From NCBI RefSeq assembly GCF_041435355.1, contig NZ_CP108444.1:62001-126000 (forward strand): a stretch of DNA of 64,000 bases. The letters are read 5' to 3'. How positions within the stretch are numbered: the stretch's first letter is position 1; every line of letters starts with the position of its first letter. The position numbers and the translations under genes are program-made. The notes under the pieces were generated by a model. It did not search any database. It worked only from the letters and a program-made list of their open reading frames with translations, and was not told the origin of the DNA. Below, in pieces: positions 19,710-33,500 of the stretch. The DNA comes from Streptomyces sp. NBC_01276 (lineage in GTDB: Bacteria; Actinomycetota; Actinomycetes; Streptomycetales; Streptomycetaceae).

Positions 19710-22700
19710 TCATGAGATGCCGAACTTCTCGCCGAGCAGGCCGAACAGTTCGTCGTCGGTCGCCGTCTCGTACGCGTCGGCGCTCGTGGCGCGCTCCGGG
19801 TGGTCGGCGGCCTCCTGGCCCTGGGCCAGCAGGGCCCCGAGCCGCTGCATGATCTTGGTGTGGTCGGCGGTGCCGGGCTCGATACGGGCCAGGGCACGTT
19901 CGAAGCGGGCGAACTCCGCCAGCGCGGACGGTCCGTCCGCACCGGCGTCCCCGCACAGCTCGGCCAGCAGGTAGGCGGCGAGGGCGGCCGGGTTGGGGTG
20001 GTCGAAGACGACGGTGGCGGGGAGCGTCAGGCCGGTGGCCGTGCTCAGCCGGTTGCGCAGTTCGACGGCCGTCAGGGAGTCGAACCCCGCCTCGCGGAAG
20101 GCCCGGCCCGTGGCGACCTCCTGCGCGGTGCCGTGTCCGAGGACGGCGGCCACGTGGGTGCGGACCAGGTCGAGCAGGGTCCGTTCCCGGGCTTCGGCGG
20201 GCAGGCCCGGGAGGGTGTCCCTCAGGGAGGTGCCGGCGGCGCGGCCCTCGTCCAGGGCCGCGAGTACGGTCCGCACCTCGGGGACGCCCGTCAGGAGCGG
20301 GCTGGGGCGGCCGGTGACGAAGGCCGCCGTGAAGCGCTCCCAGTCGACCCCGGCGACGACGAGCGTGGTCTCGTCGCGGTCCAGGGCCTGCTGGAGGGCG
20401 GTCATGGCCAGGTCGGGGGCCATCGGCAGGAGGCCACCGCGGCGCATGCGGGCGGTGACGGCGTCGGATCCGGTGGCGAGGCCGCTGTCGGCCCAGGCTC
20501 CCCAGGCGATGGAGGTGGCGGGCAGTCCGTCGCCGCGGCGCTGCTCGGCGAGGGCGTCCAGACAGGCGTTGGCCGCCGCGTAATTGCCCTGACCGGCACC
20601 ACCGACCGTACCCGCGAACGAAGAGAACAACACGAACGCCGACAACTCCAGGCCCATCTCACCGGCCAGCTCGTGCAGATGACACGCAGCATCCGCCTTC
20701 GGACCCAGGACCGTCGCCAGACGCTCCGGAGTCAGACCCTCCAGCACACCGTCATCCAGCACACCCGCCGCATGGAACACCGACGACACCGGGAACTCCA
20801 CCAGCAGCTTCGCCACCGCATCCCGGTCAGCCACATCACACGCCACCACCGAAGCCGTCACACCCGACCCCGCAAGCTCGGCCACCAGATCCGCGGCACC
20901 CGGAGCATCCGGACCCCGACGGCTCGTCAGGACCAGGTCCGTCGCACCCGCCGAAGCCAGCCAACGCGCCACCCGCACACCCAACGCACCCGTACCACCG
21001 GTCACCAGCACCGGACCATCAGGCCGCCAGCCCTCACCCACCACCGGCACGAACGGCGCCCGGACCAGACGACGGACGAACACACCCTCCGCACGCACCG
21101 CCACCTGATCCTCACCCGTACCGCCGGCCAGTACGGCAGCCAGCCGGCCCCCGGTCATGTCATCCAGCACCGACGGGACGTCCACCAGACCACCCCACCG
21201 CTCACCGAACTCCAACGCCGCGACCCGACCCAGACCCCACACCTGCGCCCGCACCGGATCCACCACACGGTCCGACACACCCGTCGACACCGCACCACGC
21301 GTCACACACCACAACCGGCCCCCGATACCGGCATCACCCAACGCCTGCACCAACGACAACGACCCCGCCACATCCAGCAGCGACACCACACCCTCAACAG
21401 CACCCACACCCGCCAGAGCCCCGGCCAGCTCCCCACGGGAACCACCAGCCGCCACCAGCTCCACCACCTCCACACCCGACGCCGACAACACACCCACCAA
21501 GTCCGCACCCGCCACCGCCGACACCACCAACCACCGCCCCGACAGGACGGCGGCGTCCACGGGGGTGGGTTCCCAGACCGCCCGGTAGCGCCAGGAGTCG
21601 ACGGTGGAGCGCTGCCGGCGTCCCGACCGCCAGGCCGTGAGGACGGGCAGGGTGGTTTCCAGGGCGGTCAGCGCCGCTCCCTCGGCGCCGAGTTCCCCGG
21701 AGAGGGCCGGCAGGTCGGCGCGTTCGACGGCCTCCCAGAAGGCCGACTCGGCCGGGTCGGACCCGGCGTTCCGCCCGGTGCCGGGGCGCGGCCAGTACCG
21801 GCGGCGCTGGAAGGCGTAGGTGGGCAGGTCGACGTGGGCGGGGCCGGCGTCGGCGAAGGCGGGCGACCAGTCGACGGCGACGCCGCGCACGTGGGCCTCG
21901 GCCAGGGAGAGCAGGAAGCGTCCCGGTCCGCCGTCCCGGCGGCGCAGCGAGCCGACGGCGCAGTCCCCGAGGCCCTGGATCAGCACCGGGTGGGGGCTGC
22001 TCTCGACGAACACGCCGAATCCCTGCTCGCGCAGGGCGTGCGTGGACTCCTCGAAGCGCACGGTCCGGCGGGCGTTGCGGTACCAGTACTCGGCGTCCAG
22101 TCCGGCGGTGTCCTGCCAGTCGGCGGTGACCGTGGAGAAGAAGGGCACGTCCGCCGGGCGCGGGGCGAGGTCCGCGAGGAGGGTGAGGAGTTCGTCGCGG
22201 ATCTCCTCGACGTGGGCGGAGTGGGAGGCGTAGTCGACGGCGATGCGACGGGCTCCCTCGGTCCCGGCGAGCAGCGCGTCGAGGGCTTCGGGGTCGCCCG
22301 AGACGACGACCGAGCGGGGGCCGTTCTCGGCGGCGATGGACAGGCGCTCGTCGAGGCCGGCCGCCACCTCCTCGCGGGGCAGCGGGACGGACACCATGCC
22401 GCCTCGGCCGGAGAGTGCGAGCAGGGCCTTGCTGCGCAGGGCCACCACCCGTGCCCCGTCGTCGAGGGAGAGGCCGCCCGCGACGCAGGCCGCGGCGATC
22501 TCGCCCTGCGAGTGTCCGAGGACGGCCGCCGGTTCGACTCCGTAGGAGCGCCAGAGCGCGGCGAGGGAGACCATCACGGCCCACAGCGCGGGCTGTACCA
22601 CGTCGACGCGGGCGAGGGCGGCCTCGTCGGTGAGGACGTCGCGCAGCGACCAGTCGACGAAGGCGGACAGGGCCTGCTCGCACTGGTCCATCCGGTCGGC

Positions 22701-24527
22701 GAAGACGGGGCTGGTGGCGAGCAGCTCCGTGGCCATGCCCGTCCACTGGGAGCCCTGGCCGGGGAAGACGAAGACGGCCTTGGTCCGTCCGTCCGGTGCC
22801 CGGCCCTCGACGAGACCGGCGGCCGCCGCGCCGTCGGCCAGCGCCGCCAGTGCGGTGTCGAAGGCGACGGGGCCGTCGGCGACGAGGACGGCGCGGTGGT
22901 CGAAGGTGGCGCGCGTGAGGGCCAGGGACCGGCCGATCCCGGCCGGGTCGTGGCCGGGGCGGGCGGCCAGGAAGGCGCGCAGTTCGCCGGCCTGGGCCCG
23001 CAGGGCGTCGGCGGACTTGCCGGACAGCACCCACGGCAGGGCGGTGGAGGCCGCGGGGGTTGCCGGGACGGCCGGAGTGGGCTCGGCGGCGGGGGCGGGC
23101 TCGGCGGCGGGTTCCTCAAGGATGACGTGGGCGTTGGTGCCGCTCATGCCGAACGAGGACACTCCGGCGCGGCGCGGCTGCCCGTCGGCCGGCTGCCAGT
23201 CGAGGTTCTCCGTGAGCAGTCGTACGGCGCCGGCCGACCAGTCGACCTGGGGCGTGGGCCCGTCGACATGGAGGGTGCGGGGCAGGACGCCGTTGCGGAT
23301 GGCCTGGACCATTTTGATGATGCCGGCGACGCCGGCCGCCGCCTGGGTGTGGCCGATGTTGGATTTGACGGAGCCGAGGCGCAGCGGCCGGTCGGCCGGC
23401 CGGTTCTGCCCGTACGTGGCCAGCAGCGCCTGCGCCTCGATCGGGTCGCCGAGGGTGGTGCCGGTGCCGTGGGCCTCCACGGCGTCGACCTGGTCGGCCG
23501 TCAGGCGGGCGTTGGCGAGGGCCTGGCGCAGCACGCGGCGCTGGGAGGGGCCGTTGGGGGCGGTGAGGCCGTTGGAGGCGCCGTCCTGGTTGACCGCGGA
23601 GCCGCGGACCACCGCGAGGACCCGGTGGCCGTTGCGGCGGGCGTCGGAGAGCCGTTCCAGTACGAGGACTCCCGCGCCCTCGCCCCAGCCGGTGCCGTCG
23701 GCGGCGGCGGCGAAGGGCTTGCAGCGGCCGTCCGGGGCCAGGCCCCGCTGGCGGCTGAACTCGGTGAAGGTGGTCGGGCTGGCCATGACCGTCACTCCGG
23801 CGGCGAGCGCGAGCGTGCACTCCTGCTGGCGCAGGGCCTGGGCGGCGAGGTGCAGGGCGACGAGGGAGGAGGAGCAGGCGGTGTCGACGGTGACGGCGGG
23901 CCCTTCGAAACCGAACTCGTACGAGATCCGGCCGGACAGCACGCTGGTGGCGTTCCCGGTGGCCAGGTAGCCGTCGACCTCCTCGGGACCGCCCACGAGG
24001 ACCGTGCCGTAGTCGGTGCCGTTGGTGCCGACGAACACGCCCGTGCGGCTGCCGCGCAGGGTGTCCGGCGCGATCGCGGCGCGCTCCAGGGCCTCCCAGG
24101 AGGTCTCCAGCAGCAGGCGCTGCTGGGGGTCCATGGCGAGGGCCTCGCGCGGGGAGATGGCGAAGAAGCCGGCGTCGAAGTCGGCGGCGCCGTCGACGAA
24201 CGCGCCTTCGCGGACGTACGAGGAACCGGGCCGGTCCGGGTCCTCGTCGAACAGCTCCTCCAGGTCCCAGCCCCGGTCGGTGGGGAACGGCGACACCGCG
24301 TCACGGCCGGCGGCGACCAGGTCCCACAGGCCCTCGGGGGAGCGGACGCCACCGGGGAAGCGGCAGCTCATCGCGACGATGGCGATGGGCTCGCGGGCCG
24401 CTTCGGCGAGCCGCCGGTTCTGTTCGCGCAGCCGCTCGGCCTCCTTGAGGGAGTTCCGGAGCGCGGCCACGAGCTTCGCGTCGGGCGTCGCCGTGCCGGA
24501 TGTCGTCACTGCTTCGGGCGTAACCAT
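19710..24527 (-). CDS. Type I PKS C: single module KS-AT(methylmalonyl)-KR-ACP
   Basis: A 1605-residue single-module PKS. The N-terminal docking helix (about 15-42, '[17 protein letters not shown]') is of a different subtype from those of B, D and E. Then come KS (43-465, DTACSSSL near 218, HGTGT and GHTQ histidines present), AT (GHSQGE near 673, YASH near 766, so methylmalonyl-CoA), KR (GGTGALG near 1177, LDD motif, Tyr near 1317), ACP (GFDSL near 1485) and a C-terminal docking tail ending [15 protein letters not shown]. It should install one methyl-branched unit with a hydroxyl group. A GAGGAG ribosome binding site precedes the ATG, 26 bases after the stop of B. Its KR lies in a 1054-bp tract shared with the last KR of B, with codon use unlike the rest of the gene. 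Confidence 0.96.
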   Translation of the reverse strand: MVTPEAVTTSGTATPDAKLVAALRNSLKEAERLREQNRRLAEAAREPIAIVAMSCRFPGGVRSPEGLWDLVAAGRDAVSPFPTDRGWDLEELFDEDPDRPGSSYVREGAFVDGAADFDAGFFAISPREALAMDPQQRLLLETSWEALERAAIAPDTLRGSRTGVFVGTNGTDYGTVLVGGPEEVDGYLATGNATSVLSGRISYEFGFEGPAVTVDTACSSSLVALHLAAQALRQQECTLALAAGVTVMASPTTFTEFSRQRGLAPDGRCKPFAAAADGTGWGEGAGVLVLERLSDARRNGHRVLAVVRGSAVNQDGASNGLTAPNGPSQRRVLRQALANARLTADQVDAVEAHGTGTTLGDPIEAQALLATYGQNRPADRPLRLGSVKSNIGHTQAAAGVAGIIKMVQAIRNGVLPRTLHVDGPTPQVDWSAGAVRLLTENLDWQPADGQPRRAGVSSFGMSGTNAHVILEEPAAEPAPAAEPTPAVPATPAASTALPWVLSGKSADALRAQAGELRAFLAARPGHDPAGIGRSLALTRATFDHRAVLVADGPVAFDTALAALADGAAAAGLVEGRAPDGRTKAVFVFPGQGSQWTGMATELLATSPVFADRMDQCEQALSAFVDWSLRDVLTDEAALARVDVVQPALWAVMVSLAALWRSYGVEPAAVLGHSQGEIAAACVAGGLSLDDGARVVALRSKALLALSGRGGMVSVPLPREEVAAGLDERLSIAAENGPRSVVVSGDPEALDALLAGTEGARRIAVDYASHSAHVEEIRDELLTLLADLAPRPADVPFFSTVTADWQDTAGLDAEYWYRNARRTVRFEESTHALREQGFGVFVESSPHPVLIQGLGDCAVGSLRRRDGGPGRFLLSLAEAHVRGVAVDWSPAFADAGPAHVDLPTYAFQRRRYWPRPGTGRNAGSDPAESAFWEAVERADLPALSGELGAEGAALTALETTLPVLTAWRSGRRQRSTVDSWRYRAVWEPTPVDAAVLSGRWLVVSAVAGADLVGVLSASGVEVVELVAAGGSRGELAGALAGVGAVEGVVSLLDVAGSLSLVQALGDAGIGGRLWCVTRGAVSTGVSDRVVDPVRAQVWGLGRVAALEFGERWGGLVDVPSVLDDMTGGRLAAVLAGGTGEDQVAVRAEGVFVRRLVRAPFVPVVGEGWRPDGPVLVTGGTGALGVRVARWLASAGATDLVLTSRRGPDAPGAADLVAELAGSGVTASVVACDVADRDAVAKLLVEFPVSSVFHAAGVLDDGVLEGLTPERLATVLGPKADAACHLHELAGEMGLELSAFVLFSSFAGTVGGAGQGNYAAANACLDALAEQRRGDGLPATSIAWGAWADSGLATGSDAVTARMRRGGLLPMAPDLAMTALQQALDRDETTLVVAGVDWERFTAAFVTGRPSPLLTGVPEVRTVLAALDEGRAAGTSLRDTLPGLPAEARERTLLDLVRTHVAAVLGHGTAQEVATGRAFREAGFDSLTAVELRNRLSTATGLTLPATVVFDHPNPAALAAYLLAELCGDAGADGPSALAEFARFERALARIEPGTADHTKIMQRLGALLAQGQEAADHPERATSADAYETATDDELFGLLGEKFGIS
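20500..21553. repeat. 1054-bp direct repeat, copy 1 (KR of PKS C)
   Basis: This tract lines up with 25326-26379 at a constant offset of 4826 bases, and I found no mismatch in the stretches I compared. It covers the structural and catalytic parts of the ketoreductase. Read on the coding strand it is rich in GGT, GTG, TTG and TCG codons, whereas the flanking PKS sequence prefers C-ending codons. This suggests import and recent duplication or gene conversion. Confidence 0.93.
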
Positions 24528-24553
24528 GTGTCAGCTCCTCACTTCCCGGACCG

Positions 24554-27500
24554 TCAGGAGTCCGTGTTGTCCATGGCGAGACGGATCAGGGCGTCGGTGT
24601 CCATCGCGTCGATGTCCTCCGGGGCCGTGTCGTCCGGGTCGGCCGCCGCGTCCTGCGCGGCGGCCCCTTCGAGGCCCGCGAGGTCCAGGAGCACCTCCAG
24701 CAGGCCGGCCTCTCTGATCCGGGAGAGCGGCATCGAGGCGAGCGCCCGGCGGATCCGGTCCTCCTCCGGGTCGGCCCCGCCGAGGTCCCCGCACAGTTCG
24801 GTGAGCAGGTAGGAGGCGAGGGCGGCCGGGTTGGGGTGGTCGAAGACGACGGTGGCGGGCAGGGTCAGGCCGGTGGCCCGGCCGAGCCGGTTGCGCAGTT
24901 CGACCGCCGTCAGGGAGTCGAAGCCGATGCCCTTGAAGGGCTGTTCGGCGTCCACGCGCTGCGGTGATCCGTGGCCGAGTACGGCGGCCACCTGGGTACG
25001 GACCAGGTCGAGCAGTACGTCGCTGCGCTCGGCGGCGGCCGGCAGGGCCGCCAGTCGTGCGGCGAGGCCGGCGTCGGCGCCGTCCGGTTCGACGGGACGG
25101 ACGGCTTCCGGGATGCCGGCGAGGAGCGGGCTCGGGCGGGCCGCGGTGAAGCCCGGCGCGAAGCGCTCCCAGTCGATGTCGATGACGGTCAGGGTGGCGT
25201 CGCCCCGGCCGAGGGCGCGGTCGACCGCGGCGAAGGCCGTGTCGGTGGCCAGTCCGGTCATGCCGGCGAGGCGCATGCGTTCGGCGACGGTCTCGTCCGC
25301 GGCCATGCCGTTGTCGGCCCAGGGGCCCCAGGCGATGGAGGTGGCGGGCAGTCCGTCGCCGCGGCGCTGCTCGGCGAGGGCGTCCAGACAGGCGTTGGCC
25401 GCCGCGTAATTGCCCTGACCGGCACCACCGACCGTACCCGCGAACGAAGAGAACAACACGAACGCCGACAACTCCAGGCCCATCTCACCGGCCAGCTCGT
25501 GCAGATGACACGCAGCATCCGCCTTCGGACCCAGGACCGTCGCCAGACGCTCCGGAGTCAGACCCTCCAGCACACCGTCATCCAGCACACCCGCCGCATG
25601 GAACACCGACGACACCGGGAACTCCACCAGCAGCTTCGCCACCGCATCCCGGTCAGCCACATCACACGCCACCACCGAAGCCGTCACACCCGACCCCGCA
25701 AGCTCGGCCACCAGATCCGCGGCACCCGGAGCATCCGGACCCCGACGGCTCGTCAGGACCAGGTCCGTCGCACCCGCCGAAGCCAGCCAACGCGCCACCC
25801 GCACACCCAACGCACCCGTACCACCGGTCACCAGCACCGGACCATCAGGCCGCCAGCCCTCACCCACCACCGGCACGAACGGCGCCCGGACCAGACGACG
25901 GACGAACACACCCTCCGCACGCACCGCCACCTGATCCTCACCCGTACCGCCGGCCAGTACGGCAGCCAGCCGGCCCCCGGTCATGTCATCCAGCACCGAC
26001 GGGACGTCCACCAGACCACCCCACCGCTCACCGAACTCCAACGCCGCGACCCGACCCAGACCCCACACCTGCGCCCGCACCGGATCCACCACACGGTCCG
26101 ACACACCCGTCGACACCGCACCACGCGTCACACACCACAACCGGCCCCCGATACCGGCATCACCCAACGCCTGCACCAACGACAACGACCCCGCCACATC
26201 CAGCAGCGACACCACACCCTCAACAGCACCCACACCCGCCAGAGCCCCGGCCAGCTCCCCACGGGAACCACCAGCCGCCACCAGCTCCACCACCTCCACA
26301 CCCGACGCCGACAACACACCCACCAAGTCCGCACCCGCCACCGCCGACACCACCAACCACCGCCCCGACAGGACGGCGGGCAGCGCTGTGTCCAGTGGCT
26401 GCCAGGTGACCTGGTAGAGGAGGTCGTCGAGGGCGTCTTCCGTACCGCTTCGCGGTACGAGCCAGCCGGGCACCGCGGGCTGTTCCGCGATGCGCGGCCA
26501 GTACCGCTCGTGCTGGAAGGCGTACGTCGGGAGGTCGGCGGGGGCCGCCGGTGCGCCCGCGAAGAGCGCGGGCAGATCGAGGGCGACGCCGCGCGCGTGG
26601 GCCCGGCCGAGGGCTTCGAGCAGGGTGCGCGACTCCGAGCGGTCGCGGCGCAGCAGGGGCAGGAGGGTGGCGGGTTCGTCGAGGCAGGCCTGTCCCATGG
26701 CGGTGAGGACGGCGTCGGGGCCGATCTCCAGGTAGGTGCGGACGCCGGCCGTCTCCAGGTGGCGCATGGCGTCGTGGAAGCGGACGGCCTCGCGGACGTG
26801 CGTCACCCAGTAGGCGGGGGAGGTCAGTTCCCCGGCGGTGGCGAGGGTGCCGGTCAGGGTGGAGACGACCGGGATCGCCGGAGCCGCATAGGTCAGGGAC
26901 TCGGCGACTTCGCGGAAGGCCTCCAGCATCGGCTCCATCAGCGGGGAGTGGAAGGCGTGCGAGACCGTGAGGCGCTTGGTCTTGTGACCCCGCTCGGCCA
27001 GCTGCGCGGCCACCTCCAGTACGGCCCGCTCGGCGCCTGAAATCACCACCGACGAGGGCCCGTTGACCGCCGCGATGTCCACATCGGAGCGGAGTAGCGG
27101 GCGGACCTCGGCCTCGGCCGCCTGGACGGAGACCATCGCGCCGCCCTCCGGCAGCGCGCCCATCAGCGCACCACGGGCCGACACCAGCCGGGCCGCGTCC
27201 GCCAGCGACAGCACCCCGGCCACGTGCGCGGCGGCGATCTCACCGATGGAGTGACCCGCCAGGAAGTCGGGGCGGATGCCGTAGGACTCCAGCAGGCGGT
27301 ACAGCGCCACCTCGACCGCGAAGAGGGCCGGCTGGGTGAACTCGGTGCGGTGGATCTCCTCCCCGCCCCCGAACACCAGCTCCTTCAGCGGCAGGTCGAA
27401 GTGCGCGCACACCTCATCGAAGGCCCCGGCGAACACCGGCTGCGCCCCGTACAGCTCACGGCCCATCCCCGGACGCTGCGCGCCCTGGCCCGAGAACAGG

Positions 27501-30500
27501 AACGCGGACGGGGCCGGTGTCCGGAGCAGGTCGGTGTCGGCTTCGCCGCGTGCCACGGCGTCGAGCGCGCTCAGGTACTCGGCGCTGTCGGCTCCGATGA
27601 CGACGGCGCGGTGCGGGAACAGGGTGCGTGCCGTGGCCAGGCCGCGGCCGACGGCGCCCGGGTCGAGGGCCGGCCGGTCCGCGACGTGGTCGCGCAGGCG
27701 GCGGGCCTGTCCGCGCAGGGCCTCCGCCGAGGCGGCGGACAGCAGCCAGGGCACGGGGGTCCCGGTGGTCTCCGTACCCTCGTCCGGGGTGTCGAGCGGG
27801 CTCTGTTCGAGCACCAGGTGGGCGTTCGTGCCGCTCATGCCGAAGGAGGACACGGCCGCGCGGCGCGGCTGTCCGGTCTCCGGCCAGGCCACGCTCTCGG
27901 TGAGCAGCGCGACCGTGCCGGCCTCCCAGTCGACGTGCGGGGTGGGCGCGTCGACGTGCAGGGTGCGGGGCAGGACGCCGTGGCGCATCGCCATCACCAT
28001 CTTGATGACGCCGCCGACGCCCGCCGCCGCCTGGGTGTGGCCGATGTTGGACTTCAGGGATCCCAGGTGCAGCGGCCGGTCCTCGGGGCGGTCCTGGCCG
28101 TACGTGGCCAGCAGCGCCTGCGCCTCGATCGGGTCGCCGAGCGGGGTGCCGGTGCCGTGGGCCTCGACGGCGTCGACCTGCCGGGCCGTCAGGCCGGCGT
28201 TGGCGAGGGCCTGGCGGATGACGCGCTGCTGGGAGGGGCCGTTGGGGGCGGTCAGGCCGTTGCTCGCGCCGTCCTGGTTGACGGCCGATCCGCGGACCAC
28301 CGCGAGGACCCGGTGCCCGTTGCGGCGGGCGTCCGAAAGCCGCTCGACGAGGAGCATGCCGACGCCCTCGGACCAGCCGGTGCCGTCGGCGGCGGCCGCG
28401 AAGGGCTTGCAGCGGCCGTCGGGCGACAGGCCGCGCTGGCGGCTGAAGTCGATGAACGACTGGGGGGTCGACATGATGGTGACGCCGCCGGCCAGGGCCA
28501 GTTCGCATTCGCCGCGCCGCAGGGCCTCCGTCGCCAGGTGCAGGGCGACGAGGGAGGACGAGCAGGCCGTGTCGACGGTCAGGGCGGGTCCTTCGAGGCC
28601 CAGGGCGTAGGCGATGCGGCCGGAGGCCACGCTGCCGGCGCCGCCGGTGCCGAGGTAGCCCTCCAGGCTTTCGGAGGACTGCGACACCAGGGCCGTGTAG
28701 TCCTGGCCGTTGGTGCCCACGAAGACGCCGGTCCCGCTGCCGCGGGCCGCGCCCGGGGGCAGCCCGGCGCGTTCGAACGCCTCCCACGCCACCTCCAGCA
28801 GCAGGCGCTGCTGGGGGTCCATGGCGAGGGCCTCGCGCGGGGAGATCCCGAAGAAGCCGGCGTCGAATTCGGCGGCCTGGCGGAGGAAGCCTCCGTGCCG
28901 GGTGTACGTCGTCCCCTGGTGGTCGGGGTCCGGGTCGTAGAGCCCCCCGATGTTCCATCCGCGGTCGTCCGGGAAGGGCGAGATGGCGTCGGTTCCGGAC
29001 GCGACGAGGCGCCACAGGTCCTCGGGGGAGCCGACGCCGCCGGGGAAGCGGCAGCTCATGCCGACGATGGCGATGGGTTCGTCGCTGCCGACGGCGCGGC
29101 GTACGCGGGCCGGTCCGGTGCCCGTGCCGCCGAGGATCTCGGTGCGCAGGTACGTGACGAGGGCGGCCGGGGTCGGGTGGTCGTAGACGAGGGTCGCGGG
29201 CAGCGCGATCCCGGTCGCGGTGCCGAGGCGGGTACGGAACTCGACGGCGGTCATCGAGTCGAAGCCGAAGTCGCGGAAGGCCCGGTCGGGGTCCGCCGTC
29301 TCCTGCGCGGTGTGTCCGAGGACGGTGGCGATGGTGTCGCGGACCAGGTCGAGCAGGACGCGTCCGGGGTCGTCGGCCGCCTCCAGGCGCTTGGCCAGCG
29401 GCGACGTCGGCTCCGCCGCGCCGGTCGTCGGGGCGTGGTCGGTGCCGGGCCAGTAGCGCTGCCGGTGGAAGGGGTACGTGGGCAGGTCGACGCGGCGTCC
29501 GGGGAGCAGGGGTGCCCAGTCGACGGGAAGGCCCCGGGTCCAGGCCTCGGCGAGGGCGCCGAGGAAGGCGGCGGGTTCGGGGCGGTCCTTGCGCAGCACC
29601 GGGGTCAGCAGCCCGGAGAAGGCCTCCGGCAGCGACTCCCCCGCCATGGCGGCGAGAACGCCCTGCGGACCCAGCTCCAGGAAGTGACCGACCCCCTGCT
29701 CCTCGGCGAGGTACCGGACCCCGTCCGCGAAACGGACCGCACCCCGCACGTGACGGACCCAGTAGTCCGCCGAGAACTCCGCGACCTGCTCACCCGTGAC
29801 GTTCGAGACGACCGGAATCGAGGGGGCGGAGTAGGTCAGGGCCTCCGCGACCTCGCGGAAGGCCTCCAGCATCGGCTCCATCAGCGGGGAGTGGAAGGCG
29901 TGCGAGACCGTGAGGCGCTTGGTCTTGTGGCCCCGCTCGGCCAGCTGCGCGGCCACCTCCAGGACGGCCGCCTCGGCGCCGGAAACCACCACCGAGGAGG
30001 GGCCGTTGACCGCCGCGATGTCCACATCGGCGGACAGCAACGGGCGGACCTCGTCCTCGGTGGCGCGCACGGATACCATCGCGCCGCCCTCCGGCAGCGC
30101 GCCCATCAGGGCGCCGCGGGCCGACACCAGCCGGGCCGCGTCCGCCAGGGACAGCACCCCGGCCACGTGCGCGGCGGCGATCTCGCCGATCGAGTGACCC
30201 GCCACGAAGTCCGGACGCAGGCCCAGCGACTCCGCCAGGCGGTACAGCGCCACCTCGATCGCGAAGAGGGCCGGCTGGGTGTTCTCGGTGCGGTGGATCT
30301 CCTCCCCGCCCCCGAACACCAGCTCCTTGAGGGGGAGGTCGAAGTGTGCGCACACCTCGTCGAACGCCGCGGCGAACACCGGCTGCGCCTCGTACAGCTC
30401 ACGCCCCATCCCCGGACGCTGCGCGCCCTGGCCCGAGAACAGGAAGGCGTACCTCCCGCCGGCGACCGCGCCCTCGACGGCTCCGGATGCCGGGCGGCCC

Positions 30501-33500
30501 CCGGCCAGGGCTTCCAGGCCGGCCAGCAGGTCCGTACGGCCGGCGGCCACCACGGCCGCGCGGGTACCCAGCGCGGCACGTGTGGTCGCCAGCGAGAAGG
30601 CGACGTCGGCCGGCTCCAGCTCCGGGTCGGCGGACACCCGCTCCAGCAGCCGGCCCGCCTGGGCCCGCACCGCCTCCGCGTCCCGCCCGGACAGCACCCA
30701 TACGGGCAGTCCCGGGGTGGTGGCGGCCGGGTCGGCGGCGGGCTCCTGCGGGGCCTCCTGGAGGATGGTGTGGGCGTTCGTGCCGCTGATGCCGAAGGAG
30801 GACACGGCCGCGCGGCGCGGCTCGCCCGTCTCGGGCCACGGCACCGGCTCCGTCAGCAGGCGCACGGCGCCCGCCGACCAGTCCACGTGCGGGGTCGGCT
30901 CGTCCACGTGCAGGGTCATCGGCACGATGCCGTGGCGCATCGCCATGACCATCTTGATGACGCCGGCCATGCCCGCCGCGGCCTGGGTGTGGCCCAGGTT
31001 CGACTTGACCGAGCCCAGCAGCAGCGGCCGGTCCTCCTCCCGGTCCTGGCCGTAGGTGGCGAGGAGCGCCTGCGCCTCGATGGGGTCACCGAGGGTGGTG
31101 CCCGTGCCGTGGGCCTCCACCACATCGACCTGACGCGCCGTCAACTGCGCCCTGGACAGGGCCTGTTCGATGACACGCTGCTGGGATGGGCCGTTGGGGG
31201 CGGTCATGCCGTTGGACGCGCCGTCCTGGTTCACCGCCGAACCCTGCACGACGGCGAGCACCGGGTGCCCGTTGCGGCGCGCGTCGGAGAGGCGTTCCAG
31301 CAGGACCATGCCGACGCCCTCGGACCACGAGGTGCCGTCGGCGCCCGCGGCGAAGGGCTTGCAGCGGCCGTCGGGGGCCAGGCCGCGCTGGCGGCTGAAC
31401 TCCACGAAGGTGCTGGGGCCGGACATGACCGTCACGCCGCCGGCGAGGGCCATGGTGCACTCGCCCTGCCGCAGGGCCTGGCCGGCGAGGTGCACCGACA
31501 CCAGGGACGAGGAGCAGGCCGTGTCCACGGTGACGGCGGGACCTTCGAGGCCGAGGGTGTAGGCGATGCGGCCGGACGCGATGCTGCCGGCGCTGCCGTT
31601 GCCCGCGTAGCCCTCCAGGCCCTCCTGGTCGTGGAGGAGGTTGACGTAGTCGTGGTACATGACGCCGGTGAAGACGCCGGTGCGGCTGCCGCGTACGGAG
31701 GCCGGGGAGATCCCGGCGTGTTCGAAGGTCTCCCACGCCGTCTCCAGCAGCAGGCGCTGCTGGGGGTCCATGGCGAGGGCCTCGCGCGGGGAGATCCCGA
31801 AGAACACGGGGTCGAAGTCGGCGGCCCCGTCGAGGAAGCCGCCCTCGCGGACGTACGAGGTGCCGGCGTGGGCGGGGTCGGGGTGGTAGAGGGAGTCGAT
31901 GTCCCAGCCGCGGTCGGCGGGGAAGTCGCCGATGGCGTCGCCGCCGGAGAGCACCAGCCGCCACAGGTCCTCGGGGGAGCGGACCCCGCCGGGGAAGCGG
32001 CAGCTCATGCCGACGATGGCGATCGGCTCGTCGGCGCTGAGCGCGGTGGTGGCGGTGGCGGACGCCTTGGCGTCGCCGGTATCGACCAGGCGGGCCTTCA
32101 GGTAGGCGACGAGGGAGGCCGGGGTCGGCTGGTCGAAGATCAGGGTCGCCGGCAGCCGCAGCCCGGTCGCGGCGCTGAGCCGGTTGCGCAGCTCGACGGC
32201 GGACAGGGAGTCGAAGCCGAGGTCCTTGAACACCTGGGTGGGCTCCGGCGCAGCCGGTGCGCGGTGGCCCAGTACGGCGGTCACCTCGGTGGCGACCAGG
32301 TCGTGGAGGGTCCGGGTGCGCCGGTCTTCGGGCAGGGCCGCCAGCCGCTGTCCGAGGGGGGTGCCCCCGGTACGGGGCGCCGCGCCGGCGGTAGGCCGGG
32401 GCCGGCTCGCTCCGGCGAGTGCGCGCAGGACGGGCGACAGGGAGGGGCCGGTGGGGAGCGCCTTGAGGTCGAGGCGCATGGGGAAGAGGACGGCCCGGTC
32501 GTGGGCGGGGGCGGTGTCGAGGAGGGCGAGGGCCTCCTCGGTGGCGAGGGCTGCCATGCCGCCGCGGGAGATGCGGTCGACGTCGGTGGCGTCAAGGGCG
32601 CCGGTCATGCCGCTGCGTTCGGCCCACAGGCCCCAGGCGAGGGAGATGCCCGGGAGGCCCTGCTCGCGCCGGTGCTGGGCGAGGGCGTCGAGGTAGGCGT
32701 TGGCGGCGGCGTAGTTGCCCTGGCCCGGGGCGCCCAGGAGACCCGAGGCGGAGGAGAAGAGGACGAACGCCGACAGGTCCAGGCCGGCGGTGAGTTCGTG
32801 GAGGTTGTCGGCCGCGTCCGCCTTCGGGCGCAGGACCGCGTCGAGCCGTTCGGGGGTGAGGGACTCGATCACTCCGTCGTCGACCACTCCGGCGGTGTGG
32901 ATGACGGCCGTGAGCGGGTGCGCGGCGGGGATCGAGGCCAGGAGGGCGGCGAGGGCGTCGCGGTCGGCGGCGTCGCAGGCGGCGACGGTGACCGAGGCAC
33001 CCGCCTCGGACAGTTCGGCGACGAGGTCCTCGGCGCCGCCGGAACGCGAGGCCAGCAGGAGGTGGCGTACGCCGTGGACGGCGACCAGGTGGCGGGCGAC
33101 GGCCCGGCCCAGGACGCCGGTACCGCCCGTGACCAGGACCGTGCCGCCCTCGGTGAAGGACAGCCCCTCGGAAGCCACCGGGGCGGGGGCCCGGAGCAGG
33201 CGCGGGATGCGGGCCGCTCCCCCGCGCACCGCCAGCTGCGGCTCCGGTGAGGTCAGGTACGGCGTCGGGTCGACGCCCTCGTCCAGGTCGAGGAGGTGGA
33301 AGCGGCCGGGGTGCTCCGACTGCGCCGAGCGCACCAGACCCCATACGGCGGCAGCCGCCCGGTCGCGTACGTCCTCGCCGACCGCACCCCGGGTCACGAA
33401 CACCAGGCGCTCCTCCCCCGCGTCCGCGAGGGACCCCTGGAGGGCTTCCAGGGCCCGGCCCAGGGCGGGGCGGACGCCGTCGGAGCCGTCCACCTCGTAC

